A stretch of 64,000 nucleotides of DNA from Myxococcus sp. CA023 (GTDB taxonomy: Bacteria > Myxococcota > Myxococcia > Myxococcales > Myxococcaceae). The stretch covers positions 1 to 64,000 of the forward strand of contig NZ_JAAEAH010000014.1 in assembly GCF_010998615.1 (NCBI RefSeq). The letters are read 5' to 3'. Positions 34,609 through 42,633 of the stretch are shown here, piece by piece. Below the pieces are notes generated by a model. That model did not search any database. It was not told the origin of the DNA and saw nothing but the letters and a program-made list of their open reading frames with translations. The position numbers were made by a program, and so were the translations under genes. The number at the start of each line of letters is the position of its first letter. The stretch's first letter is position 1.

Positions 34609-36519
34609 ATGATGGCGCGAATCTCCCGCGGTGTGCTGACCCGGCCCCTGGTGCTCTTCGACGGCGACTGTGCGTTCTGCCGGCGCTGGGCCGCGCGATG
34701 GCGGTGGCGCACCGAGGACCGCGTCCGCTACCGGCCGGGCAGCGCTTGGCGCCGCTGGCTGCTGGGAATCCCGAAGGCGGACATGCGCAGGGCCATGCAG
34801 TTGGTGGAGCCCTCCGGCCGGGTGTCCCAGGGAGCGGAGGCGCTCTTCCGAGCGCTCGCCGCGTCACCTCGCCAGGGGACCCGGGTGGCCGCGAGGCTGG
34901 GCCTGATGCCGGGGGTGTTGCAGCTGGCCCAGGGCGTCTATGCGGTGGTGGCTCGGAATCGCCGTCGGGCGGCGGGCGTGGACCGCTGGCTCTTCGGGCG
35001 CGCCGTGGTGCCGCACGAATACCGGTGGGTGCGCTGGGTCTTCCTGCGGCTGCTGGGAGGGACGTTCCTCATCGCCTTCACTTCGCTGGGACGGCAGGTG
35101 CGGGGATTGTATGGGACGCAAGGCCTCCGGCCCGTGGCGGAGCGCCTGGCCGCGGAGCGCCGCGAGGAGTCCTCGGCGCTCGCGCGGTGGAGGCGCATTC
35201 CGTCCCTGTTCTGGTTGGACGCGTCGGACGCCGCGCTGGTGCGTGGGTGTTGGAAGGGGCAGGTGCTGTCCCTGGCGTTGCTCTTCAACGTGGCGCCCCG
35301 GCTCAGCGTGTCGCTGTTGTGGGCGCTGTACCTCTCCTATGTGGCCGTGGGGCGTGAGTTCCTCTCCTTCCAGTGGGACGTGCTGCTGCTGGAGATGGGG
35401 CTGCTGGCGGCGCTCACCGCGCCCGGAGGACCGCGGCCGGGCCTGGGCCGTGACGAGCCCTCCGCGCTGGATGTGTTCCTCTTCCGGCTGCTCGTATTCC
35501 GGCTCTACTTCGGCTCGGGGGTCAGCAAGGTCCAGTCGGGGGACCGGACCTGGCGCGAGCTGACCGCGTGCGAGCACTATTACGAGACGGCGCCGCTGCC
35601 CACGCGGGGTGGTTGGTACGCGCATCATCTGCCTCGTCGGTTCCAGCGGGCCTCGACCGGGGCGGCGCTCTGGCTCGAGACGGTGGTGCCCTTCCTGGCC
35701 TTCGGGCCCCGGCGCTTGCGGCAGTTCGCCTTCTGGAGCCTGAGCGGCTTGCAGACCGCCATCGCCGCCACGGGGAACTACGGCTTCTTCAACGTCCAAG
35801 CCTGGGTGCTGGGCGTGTGGCTCCTGGATGACGCGGCGCTTCGGCGGGTGCTGCCTTTGAAGGACGGGCCTCCCGCTCAGCCACGGCCCTGGTGGCGTAC
35901 CGGCGTGTCCGCGCTGGTGGTGTCGCCGCTGCTGGTGCTGGGGGCGTCGGAGGTGCTTCGCAGGTTCGAAGGGTGGCAGCGGTACCGGCCCGAGCGCGTC
36001 GGCGCGATGCTGACGTGGCTGGAGTCCCAGGCGCGGCCCCTGCGTTCGGTGAATCCCTACGGCCTCTTCAGCGTGATGACGGTGCAGCGGCCGGAAATCC
36101 TCGTGGAGGGCTCCGACGACGGTGTGCAGTGGAAGGAATACTCCTTCCACTACAAGGTAGGGGACCCGGCCCGGCCTCCCCGGCAGGTGGCTCCCCACCA
36201 GCCGCGGCTGGACTGGCAGATGTGGTTCGCCGCGCTCGGCTCGCCCCCTGGATGGTTCGTCGCGTTCCTGGCCCGGCTGCTGGAGGGCTCGCCGGACGTC
36301 CTGGGCCTGCTGGCGGGCAACCCCTTCCCGGACCGGCCGCCCCGGATGGTGCGAGCGGTGCTGTACGACTACCGGATGGCGGACGTGGCCGAGCGGCGGC
36401 GCACGGGCACCTGGTGGCGGCGGGAGCGGCTGGGCCTCTACGTGCCGCCCCTCTCGCTGGCGCCAGGGCCCCGGCCTCGTGGACGCATTCCCGCGCTGCA
36501 ATGGCATGCCGGGGCGTGA
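34609..36519 (+). CDS. DCC-family thiol-disulfide domain fused to lipase maturation factor-like membrane protein
   Basis: A 636-residue fusion. Residues 1-130 are a DUF393/DCC domain with L-F-D-G-D-C-A-F-C, both cysteines present. From about 150 on come several membrane helices and the LMF-type core: F-L-S-F-Q-W-D-V-L-L-L-E-M-G near 250, G-S-G-V-S-K-V-Q-S-G-D-R-T-W near 303, and the extramembrane end P-Y-G-L-F-S-V-M-T ... V-Q-W-K-E-Y-S-F near 480-510 with H-Q-P-R-L-D-W-Q-M-W. LMF1 in animals matures lipases in the ER; bacterial relatives are uncharacterised. Joining a redox domain suggests help in disulfide formation or folding of exported proteins. Start ATG 34609. Confidence 0.85.
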   Translation: MMARISRGVLTRPLVLFDGDCAFCRRWAARWRWRTEDRVRYRPGSAWRRWLLGIPKADMRRAMQLVEPSGRVSQGAEALFRALAASPRQGTRVAARLGLMPGVLQLAQGVYAVVARNRRRAAGVDRWLFGRAVVPHEYRWVRWVFLRLLGGTFLIAFTSLGRQVRGLYGTQGLRPVAERLAAERREESSALARWRRIPSLFWLDASDAALVRGCWKGQVLSLALLFNVAPRLSVSLLWALYLSYVAVGREFLSFQWDVLLLEMGLLAALTAPGGPRPGLGRDEPSALDVFLFRLLVFRLYFGSGVSKVQSGDRTWRELTACEHYYETAPLPTRGGWYAHHLPRRFQRASTGAALWLETVVPFLAFGPRRLRQFAFWSLSGLQTAIAATGNYGFFNVQAWVLGVWLLDDAALRRVLPLKDGPPAQPRPWWRTGVSALVVSPLLVLGASEVLRRFEGWQRYRPERVGAMLTWLESQARPLRSVNPYGLFSVMTVQRPEILVEGSDDGVQWKEYSFHYKVGDPARPPRQVAPHQPRLDWQMWFAALGSPPGWFVAFLARLLEGSPDVLGLLAGNPFPDRPPRMVRAVLYDYRMADVAERRRTGTWWRRERLGLYVPPLSLAPGPRPRGRIPALQWHAGA

Positions 36520-36631
36520 GGCGGGTGGGAGCAGGCGTGCGGCCCTGAATCGCGAAGGCCCCTTTTCGTACGCCGCCGATGGGGTGGGGCTACAATGGAG
36601 GCTTCCCACCCATCTCCGCCGTCGTGACGCC

Positions 36632-37465
36632 GTGAAGACGCCGCGCACTCCTTTTTCCCTCCCCCTTGTCGCCGTCATCGGGCTGCTGAGCGCCTGCGGG
36701 CCCACGCCCACCACCATGAAGCTGGAGCCGCTGGAGACGAAGTACCTCCGCACGCCAGGGCAGACCGTGAAGCTGGCGTACGAGGTCTTCGACGCGGAGG
36801 GCCAGCCCATGTCCGACCCGAAGCTGCGGTGGACCAGCTCCGCGCCGGACGTGGCGCAGGTCCAGGAGGGCTTGCTGACGGTGCGCAAGTCGGGGAAGAC
36901 GACCATCGGCGCGACGGGTGGCAAGGTCCGCGCGGCGTTGCCGCTAGAGCTGACCATCCTCAACTCGCTGGACGTGCGTGCCCCAGGCGCGGACTTCCTC
37001 GAGGTGGGGCGTGTCATCAAGCTGCGCGTGGTGGCGAGGAACGAGCAGGGCTCTTCGTTGCAGGACGCCATGCCCACGTTCCGCTCCTCGGATGAGATGG
37101 TGGCGCGGGTGGAGGACGGGCAGTTGGTGGCCGTGCGCCCGGGCAAGGCGACCCTGAGCGCGACACTGGGGCACCTCAGCCGGCACATCGCGGTGCAGGT
37201 GGTGCCGGCGGACTTCGCGCGGCTGGGCCTCAACCTCACGCACCACGCTTTCCAGCGGAGGGGGCAGTCCGTGCAGCTCCAGGCGCGAGCCTTCAATCGC
37301 AGCGGCGTCGTGCTGGACACGGTGCCGCTGGAGTTCTTCACCTCGGACCCCGCTGTGGTGTCGGTGTCACCCGAAGGCCGCGTGACGGCGGTGGGGTCCG
37401 GGCGCGCGGTGGTGTCCGTGGTCGCCGGTCGGCGGCGGTCGGCGGCGGAGTTCGTCGTCCCGTAG
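36632..37465 (+). CDS. lipoprotein with bacterial Ig-like (Big2) domains
   Basis: A 277-residue lipoprotein from GTG 36632. The signal peptide ends in L-L-S-A-C, with Cys near residue 22 as the lipid site. Three Ig-like units follow, each with W-T-S-S-A-P-D-V-A or F-x-S-S/D-P-x-V-x-x-V and a G-K-A/T-T-x-x-A-T end; positions about 30-110, 110-190 and 195-277. Such domains make adhesive or structural envelope proteins. Ends 16 bases before the convergent traB stop. No enzyme motif. Confidence 0.8.
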   Translation: MKTPRTPFSLPLVAVIGLLSACGPTPTTMKLEPLETKYLRTPGQTVKLAYEVFDAEGQPMSDPKLRWTSSAPDVAQVQEGLLTVRKSGKTTIGATGGKVRAALPLELTILNSLDVRAPGADFLEVGRVIKLRVVARNEQGSSLQDAMPTFRSSDEMVARVEDGQLVAVRPGKATLSATLGHLSRHIAVQVVPADFARLGLNLTHHAFQRRGQSVQLQARAFNRSGVVLDTVPLEFFTSDPAVVSVSPEGRVTAVGSGRAVVSVVAGRRRSAAEFVVP

Positions 37466-37481
37466 CGAGTCTTCCCCGCGT

Positions 37482-39113
37482 CTACGGCTTCGGCGCCGCG
37501 GGAGCCTTCGACTTCACCTTGGGCATGGCAGGCGCTTTCTTGGTGGGGCGCTTGCGCTTCTTGTCCTCCGCGTCCTCCGGGCAGGGCGGACGCGGTCCGT
37601 CGCTCGGCGGCTGGATGGTGAAGTCGACGCGGCGGTTGAGCGCCATGCCTTCTTCCGTCGCGTTGTCCGCCAGCGGCCGCGAGCGGCCAAAGCCCTGCGA
37701 GCACAGCCGCTCCGCCGCCACGCCGCTCTCCACCAGGAAGCGCATGACGCTGGCCGCGCGGCGGCGCGACAGGTCCAGGTTGTACGCATCGCTGGCGCGA
37801 GAGTCGGTGTGACCCTCGACGTGCACCCGGTCGGCCTCGGTGTTCTCGTTCATCACCCGCGCGACCTCCTCCAGGATGGGGAAGGACTCGGAGAGGATGA
37901 TGTCCTGGTCGGTGGCGAAGTTGAGCTGCTCCAGGATGACAATCCGGTTGCCATCGCGGCGGGCCAGCGGGCACCCGTCCTTGCCTCGGCTGCCGGCGGG
38001 CTGGTCCGGGCACCGGTCGAGCCGGTCGACCACGCCGTCGCCGTCCTTGTCCGTGTCCGGGCAGCCCATGTTGGCCACGGGGCCGGCCACGTCGGGGCAC
38101 GCATCCGACTCGCCAATCACGCCGTCACCATCCGGGTCGATGGGCGGCGGCGGGGGCTCGGGCGGCTCCTTGAAGCGCTCCAGGGCCTCCCACTCGCGCG
38201 TCTTCGCCGGAATCCACAGGATGGACGTGAAGAAGCTCAGCGAGGGCGAGGCGATGGAGCAGCCGCATCCCATGCCGCCGCCGAACGTGAAGGTGAGCCC
38301 GGTGGAGCTGTACCAGCGCAGGCCGAAGAGCGCCTCCGCGGGGACCTGCCGGGGCTCATCGGGCTGCTTCTGCAACCCCACCGCACCGTGCACCATGCCC
38401 ACCGCGGTGACACCGCTGCCGCGAAGGATGGGGACCTCCGCGCCGACGCCGAAGGGCATCATGTCGCCCAGGGACACGCCGCTGAAGACGCGGTCCGGGC
38501 GCTTCCAGAAGCCGCCGTTGAGCGCCAGGAGGATGCCGTTCTCGAAGCGGTAGTCCAGCACCAGGCCCGGGGCCCAGGTCAGCTCGCCGTCTCCGGCGAA
38601 GGCGTCCTGGGCGCCGGTGGGGAAGCTCACGTTGAGCGTCACCGCGCCGCCCCAGCCCTTGCCCTCGGCGGGCCGGCGCAGGCCCGGGATGGCCACCTTG
38701 CCGGTGAGCCGGAGGTCACCGAGCACGAAGCTCTCCACACTCCCCTCGGTGCCAATGACCTCCAGGTTGGCGCCGCCCTGGGCGAGGATGAGCGGCATGT
38801 CCACGCCGACCTCGGCCCAGTCGAAGAGGCCAACGGTGGCCATGACGTCCAGCTGAAGGCGGTTGCCGACCAGGTTGATTTTGCTCAGGTCTCCGCCCTC
38901 GGGAATCAGGGACAGGGGGTTGAGCGAATAGCTGAGGTACGGCCCGGCCGAGACGGACAGGTGTGACAGCGGACGCGACTGCTGCACCACGACCAGGTCC
39001 TGGGGCGCGCCGGACGGACGGAAGAGCTGCACGTTGAAGCGCGCGTCTGGCTGAGCAGTGGCGGCGGTGGACAACCCCAGCGCCACGATGAGGAACAGGT
39101 GCGAGGGCTTCAT
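37482..39113 (-). CDS. traB: TraB, OmpA-family partner of the outer-membrane-exchange receptor
   Basis: A 543-residue outer membrane protein. Signal peptide M-K-P-S-H-L-F-L-I-V-A-L-G-L-S-T-A-A-T-A-Q, a predicted beta-barrel (about 25-310), two thrombospondin type-3-like D-x-D-x-D-G-x repeats (about 325-385, rich in Asp), and a C-terminal OmpA domain (about 395-505) with V-E-G-H-T-D-S-R and N-L-D-L-S-R-R-R-A for peptidoglycan binding. The tail is Lys/Pro/Ala-rich. It overlaps traA by 4 bases (ATGA), the arrangement described for traAB of Myxococcus xanthus, where both genes are needed for contact-dependent outer membrane exchange. Confidence 0.92.
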   Translation of the reverse strand: MKPSHLFLIVALGLSTAATAQPDARFNVQLFRPSGAPQDLVVVQQSRPLSHLSVSAGPYLSYSLNPLSLIPEGGDLSKINLVGNRLQLDVMATVGLFDWAEVGVDMPLILAQGGANLEVIGTEGSVESFVLGDLRLTGKVAIPGLRRPAEGKGWGGAVTLNVSFPTGAQDAFAGDGELTWAPGLVLDYRFENGILLALNGGFWKRPDRVFSGVSLGDMMPFGVGAEVPILRGSGVTAVGMVHGAVGLQKQPDEPRQVPAEALFGLRWYSSTGLTFTFGGGMGCGCSIASPSLSFFTSILWIPAKTREWEALERFKEPPEPPPPPIDPDGDGVIGESDACPDVAGPVANMGCPDTDKDGDGVVDRLDRCPDQPAGSRGKDGCPLARRDGNRIVILEQLNFATDQDIILSESFPILEEVARVMNENTEADRVHVEGHTDSRASDAYNLDLSRRRAASVMRFLVESGVAAERLCSQGFGRSRPLADNATEEGMALNRRVDFTIQPPSDGPRPPCPEDAEDKKRKRPTKKAPAMPKVKSKAPAAPKP

Positions 39114-41269
39114 CGAGCAGGGCGCCGGCGGCGGAGGAACGTGAGGCCCGCGGCGAGCAGTAGCAGGAAGGTGGTGCTTCCAGCGGGCGTGGCGTCGGCG
39201 GTGGTGCCGCAGCAGAAGGCGCCGCCTTGGGGCTCGGTGCCCGGCTTGCGGCGGCCGCGCTCGCACTCCATCGTCTTCGCGGAGCAGTGCTCCACGCCCA
39301 GGCAGTCTCCGCTGTCGGAGCAGGCGGTGGAGCAGGTGTTGGTCGCAGTGTCGCAGGTGCCGCCGCAGGGGCAGTGGGCATCCGCGAAGCACTCCACGCA
39401 GGAGGCTCCGTCGCAGACCGTTCCCGGCTCGCACGTCACCGCGCACGCGCCCGAGTTCTCACACGTGCGCGTGGTGGGGTTGCACACGCCGCTCCCGCAG
39501 TCCCCGTCATCCGTGCAGCCCACGCAGGTGCTGCCCTGCACAGTGCCATTGGAGAGGCAGAAGGGGGTGTCACCATCGCAGGCGCCACAGCGGGGGCCGC
39601 AGTGCTTGTCCGTGGTGCAGGACGCGCATTCGCCACTGAGGCAGAACTGGCCGTCGCCGCACTCCAAGTCGTTGCGACACTGGACGCAGACTTCGCCGTC
39701 GAGGCAGTAGGGGCGCTCGCCGGGGCACTTCACGCAGCCAGGGCCACAGCTGTCGGCCGTGTTGCACGAAGGCACGCTGTCCACGCAGCGGCCGTTGGCG
39801 GTGTCGCACTGCTGTCCCGCGGCGCACTGGCTGCTGGTGGTGCACTCAACACAGGTCGGCGTGGCACCGGGCGTCAGCGCCATGCACTGGGTGCCGTTGG
39901 GACAGCAGTTGCAGGAGTTGCCAGCGCACGAATCATTGGTGGCGCAGGGCGAGCAGACGTTGTCGGTGCAGGACTCGCCTTGAGGGCAGTGGGAGTCTTG
40001 CGTGCACTCGCGGCACTCGTGGAGGTCGGTGGCGCAGACCTCGCCGTTGGTGCACTGGCTGTCGTTCTTGCACTCGACACATGTGAATGTTTCGGTGTCA
40101 CAAGCGCCCGTGGCGCAGTCGCTGTCTTCGTTGCAGCCGGTGCACTGGTTGGTTTCGAGGTCGCAGCGGCCGTTCGGGCACTGGCCGTCCTCGATGCACT
40201 GCACGCACTGGGTGCGGCCGTTGAGGTTGGCGCAGTGGGGCGCGGACTCGCCGCAGGGGGAGCAGTCCTCGCCGCAGAAGAGCGAGGAGTCGCAGGGCGC
40301 GCAGAGAGCCGCTGCGTTGCAGTGGTAGAAAGAACCGCAGCCGCCAGTGCCTGGGATGTTCGCGAACTGGCGGTTGCACTGCTCGCAGCGGTTGATGTCG
40401 TCTGGGAAGGAGGGCCGTCCGCCCTCCGTGTGGAAGAAGAGCTCTGGCGGAGCAAGGGCGAAACCGGCTGTGTTGAGCTTGACGATGGGGTCGGTGCTGG
40501 CGCCACGCTCTGTATCTGGAAACGCACCGACGAACGTCGAGAACTCAAGCGCAGAGTGCTCGCTGAACTGAGCGTAGAGGATCTCTACGGGATAGAGGCC
40601 CGGTCTCTCAAAGACCACGGTGTTGGTCGTGCGCCAGGACGCGATTCCGATCCGCGGTGGCCGGTTGATGACCTGATAGGGCGTCTGGCTCAGGTCATAG
40701 ATGACGAAGCTGACGGCATCGTCGGCATAGAGTCCGAAGTGTAGAGGGACTTCCACCCACTGCGGTTGGACGTTGATGTATCCGCGAAATCGGGCGCCGA
40801 AGGACGAGAACGTTGGGTGTGGGGAGGCACATCCGCCTCTACCGCACGAACCAACGGAGTCCACGAAGTCGCCGTAGCTTGGCTGCTGAATCGTTGGGTC
40901 GTTTGGATCGCCTAGCGTGATGTTGTTCGAGAGGTCGAACAACGTGCGGAGTACGGAGGTGACGCGTCGCGGCCTGCTCGACTCCATGAACGCATTGAAG
41001 GTACCGGGGAATGTGGGCTCGTCCTGAGGGAAGTCCACGACCGGATTCGATGATGTGCTTGATGCCATGCACAACCCGGTGCCGACTGCTCCTGGTGAAG
41101 GAGCTACGGGAGTCCCACGGATGCGGACAAGCTCCGGTTCCTTTTCGCCTGGCTCTGGCTGCGCCTGCGCAACACTGGCGAGGCACACCGACAAGACAGT
41201 GAGCGCGGTACGCGCGATGCGGGACAATGGCGATTTCAAAGCCCCGCAACAATGCGGGATATCTCCCAC
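39110..41269 (-). CDS. traA: TraA, polymorphic cell-surface receptor for outer membrane exchange
   Basis: About 719 residues. Signal peptide ending S-V-A-Q-A near 36, a PA14-like recognition domain (about 130-270), then a cysteine-rich stalk of E-x-x-x-D-S-x-C-x-x-G-x-x-C repeats (about 305-680), and a MYXO-CTERM-like end with F-C-C-G, a hydrophobic helix and R-R-R-R. In Myxococcus, TraA variants recognise identical TraA on neighbouring cells and allow lipid and protein sharing. The start GTG 41269 has no ribosome site. It makes residue 205 a proline (in N-R-P-P-R), which agrees with the published A/P205 specificity site, so I keep it. TTG 41239 is the alternative. Co-transcribed with traB. 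Confidence 0.93.
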   Translation of the reverse strand: MGDIPHCCGALKSPLSRIARTALTVLSVCLASVAQAQPEPGEKEPELVRIRGTPVAPSPGAVGTGLCMASSTSSNPVVDFPQDEPTFPGTFNAFMESSRPRRVTSVLRTLFDLSNNITLGDPNDPTIQQPSYGDFVDSVGSCGRGGCASPHPTFSSFGARFRGYINVQPQWVEVPLHFGLYADDAVSFVIYDLSQTPYQVINRPPRIGIASWRTTNTVVFERPGLYPVEILYAQFSEHSALEFSTFVGAFPDTERGASTDPIVKLNTAGFALAPPELFFHTEGGRPSFPDDINRCEQCNRQFANIPGTGGCGSFYHCNAAALCAPCDSSLFCGEDCSPCGESAPHCANLNGRTQCVQCIEDGQCPNGRCDLETNQCTGCNEDSDCATGACDTETFTCVECKNDSQCTNGEVCATDLHECRECTQDSHCPQGESCTDNVCSPCATNDSCAGNSCNCCPNGTQCMALTPGATPTCVECTTSSQCAAGQQCDTANGRCVDSVPSCNTADSCGPGCVKCPGERPYCLDGEVCVQCRNDLECGDGQFCLSGECASCTTDKHCGPRCGACDGDTPFCLSNGTVQGSTCVGCTDDGDCGSGVCNPTTRTCENSGACAVTCEPGTVCDGASCVECFADAHCPCGGTCDTATNTCSTACSDSGDCLGVEHCSAKTMECERGRRKPGTEPQGGAFCCGTTADATPAGSTTFLLLLAAGLTFLRRRRPAR
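41243..41258 (-). promoter_or_regulatory. hairpin at the 5' end of traA
   Basis: CCCGCA and TGCGGG form a perfect 6-base-pair stem with a 4-base loop, just inside the traA frame if GTG 41269 is the start, or in the leader if TTG 41239 is. It could influence translation initiation. Confidence 0.4.
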
Positions 41270-41394
41270 AACCGCAATTCCGGCAACGTGCGGCTTTCCG
41301 CTACGACGTCGCAGGTCCTCCGGAGGTTGCTCAACGGCGGAGATTCAGTGGGCCGTTGCTACTCGGAATAGTTTGAATTGCAGGTCGCTCTGAC

Positions 41395-42486
41395 TCAGAC
41401 CCGCTTGCAGCTCACGTCCCCATCCTGGGAGCGGATGAACGCGGCGGTGAGTTCCGTGCCCAGGGCCGCGCACAGCACCTCGAAGGTCCGCCGCCGGGCG
41501 CCGCCAACCACAGACGGCTGGCTGGCCAGTGTTTCGGGATGTCGCACGAAGATGTTGTAGCCCACGATGCAGCCATCCGCGCGGAGCACGGTGATGCCAT
41601 CGGTGGCCATCATTCCCCGCAGCAACTGCGCGGCGGCGCGCACGGCGGTGCCCGCGCTGTCAGTGGGGTCCACGTGGTAGCGCTCCAGCAACGCCACGAT
41701 GTCCAGCGGACGGGGAAGGATGATGCCGTCCACGAACAGCGTGGAGCCCGCGCGCTCCCGGGGCAGCACCGCCACGAGCGCGCCGTGGGAGCCCTGCATC
41801 ACCTCGAAGAGCACCCGGCGGAAGAACCCTCGCGCGCGCTCGCGACTGTGCGTGGTGACGCCGGCCGTGACGACGTCCGCCAACTCATCCATCACCTCCG
41901 GCGGAGAGGCCGACTCCACCCTCGCGCCGGACAGGTACACGTGCCGGCACAGCCCTCCGCCCGAGCGCAACTCCAGGATGTTGTCGGCGAGCTGAAGCAC
42001 CCCCACGACCCCCGCGTCCCTGGCTTCGACACGGCGCAGCCGCTCCAGCGGCGTCTCCGCCAGAGGGAAGGGGTCCGTCCGGAAGACGCCGTAGGCGAAG
42101 CCCTCTGGGACGCGCAGGAGGTACAGCGCCCACCAGCGCCCCTGGCCCAGCGGCGCGCACTGCTTGAGCGCGCGCTGGATGGTGGCGCGCGAACGGGGAC
42201 CGATGCCGATGGCAATCGGGTCATGCCCGCCCAGGTGTTCGAGCATCTGTCCCAGGTCGTCTCCCACGAAGGCCATGGGAAACAGCGGGGCTCCCTCCTC
42301 GCGATAGCGCGACAGGGTGACGATGAGCTCTCCGATGGCGTCCGCCGTCAGCTCGCAGGACATGCGTGCTTCGTCCAGGAACGTGCTGACGGCGTCGGTC
42401 AGCAGGTGGCGGAAGGACAGGACGAGAGGTGGCGAGCCCAGTCCGGCTGGGTCCGAGCCGTTCATGAGACGTACAGCATGGCGCAT
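41395..42486 (-). CDS. protein with diadenylate-cyclase-like (DACNV-type) sensor domain
   Basis: A 363-residue protein without signal peptide. The C-terminal ~120 residues have the DisA/CdaA-like fold signature: T-D-G-I-T-V-L near 300 (in place of D-G-A), then G-G-A-R-R-R-T-F-E-V-L near 325 (in place of the G-T-R-H-R) and R-S-Q-D-G-D-V-S near the end (in place of S-E-E-T-G). The active-site residues for c-di-AMP synthesis are not conserved, so it is more likely a nucleotide-binding sensor, as proposed for the DACN families. The N-terminal 200 residues are unassigned. Divergence and no other domain make the call moderate. Confidence 0.55.
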   Translation of the reverse strand: MRHAVRLMNGSDPAGLGSPPLVLSFRHLLTDAVSTFLDEARMSCELTADAIGELIVTLSRYREEGAPLFPMAFVGDDLGQMLEHLGGHDPIAIGIGPRSRATIQRALKQCAPLGQGRWWALYLLRVPEGFAYGVFRTDPFPLAETPLERLRRVEARDAGVVGVLQLADNILELRSGGGLCRHVYLSGARVESASPPEVMDELADVVTAGVTTHSRERARGFFRRVLFEVMQGSHGALVAVLPRERAGSTLFVDGIILPRPLDIVALLERYHVDPTDSAGTAVRAAAQLLRGMMATDGITVLRADGCIVGYNIFVRHPETLASQPSVVGGARRRTFEVLCAALGTELTAAFIRSQDGDVSCKRV

Positions 42487-42633
42487 TGCCGCCGTGCGCG
42501 CACGGACGGAGTGACAGCGGGCCAGGAGGCCTGTTCCCTCGCCGAGGCGTCATCGTGCGCCGGTGTCTGCCGGTTCAGCCCCGGCTGATGCGGGGTGTCA
42601 GCGCCGCTGGGTACACTCGGGATTCAGGGCCCG

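Noticed and set aside
34864-38100. Very long open minus-strand frame (over 1000 codons) across several genes
   Set aside because: It lies antisense to the DCC-LMF and Ig-like lipoprotein genes, which have clear domains; the translation is low-complexity Arg/Pro/Gln and typical of the shadow frame in GC-rich DNA.
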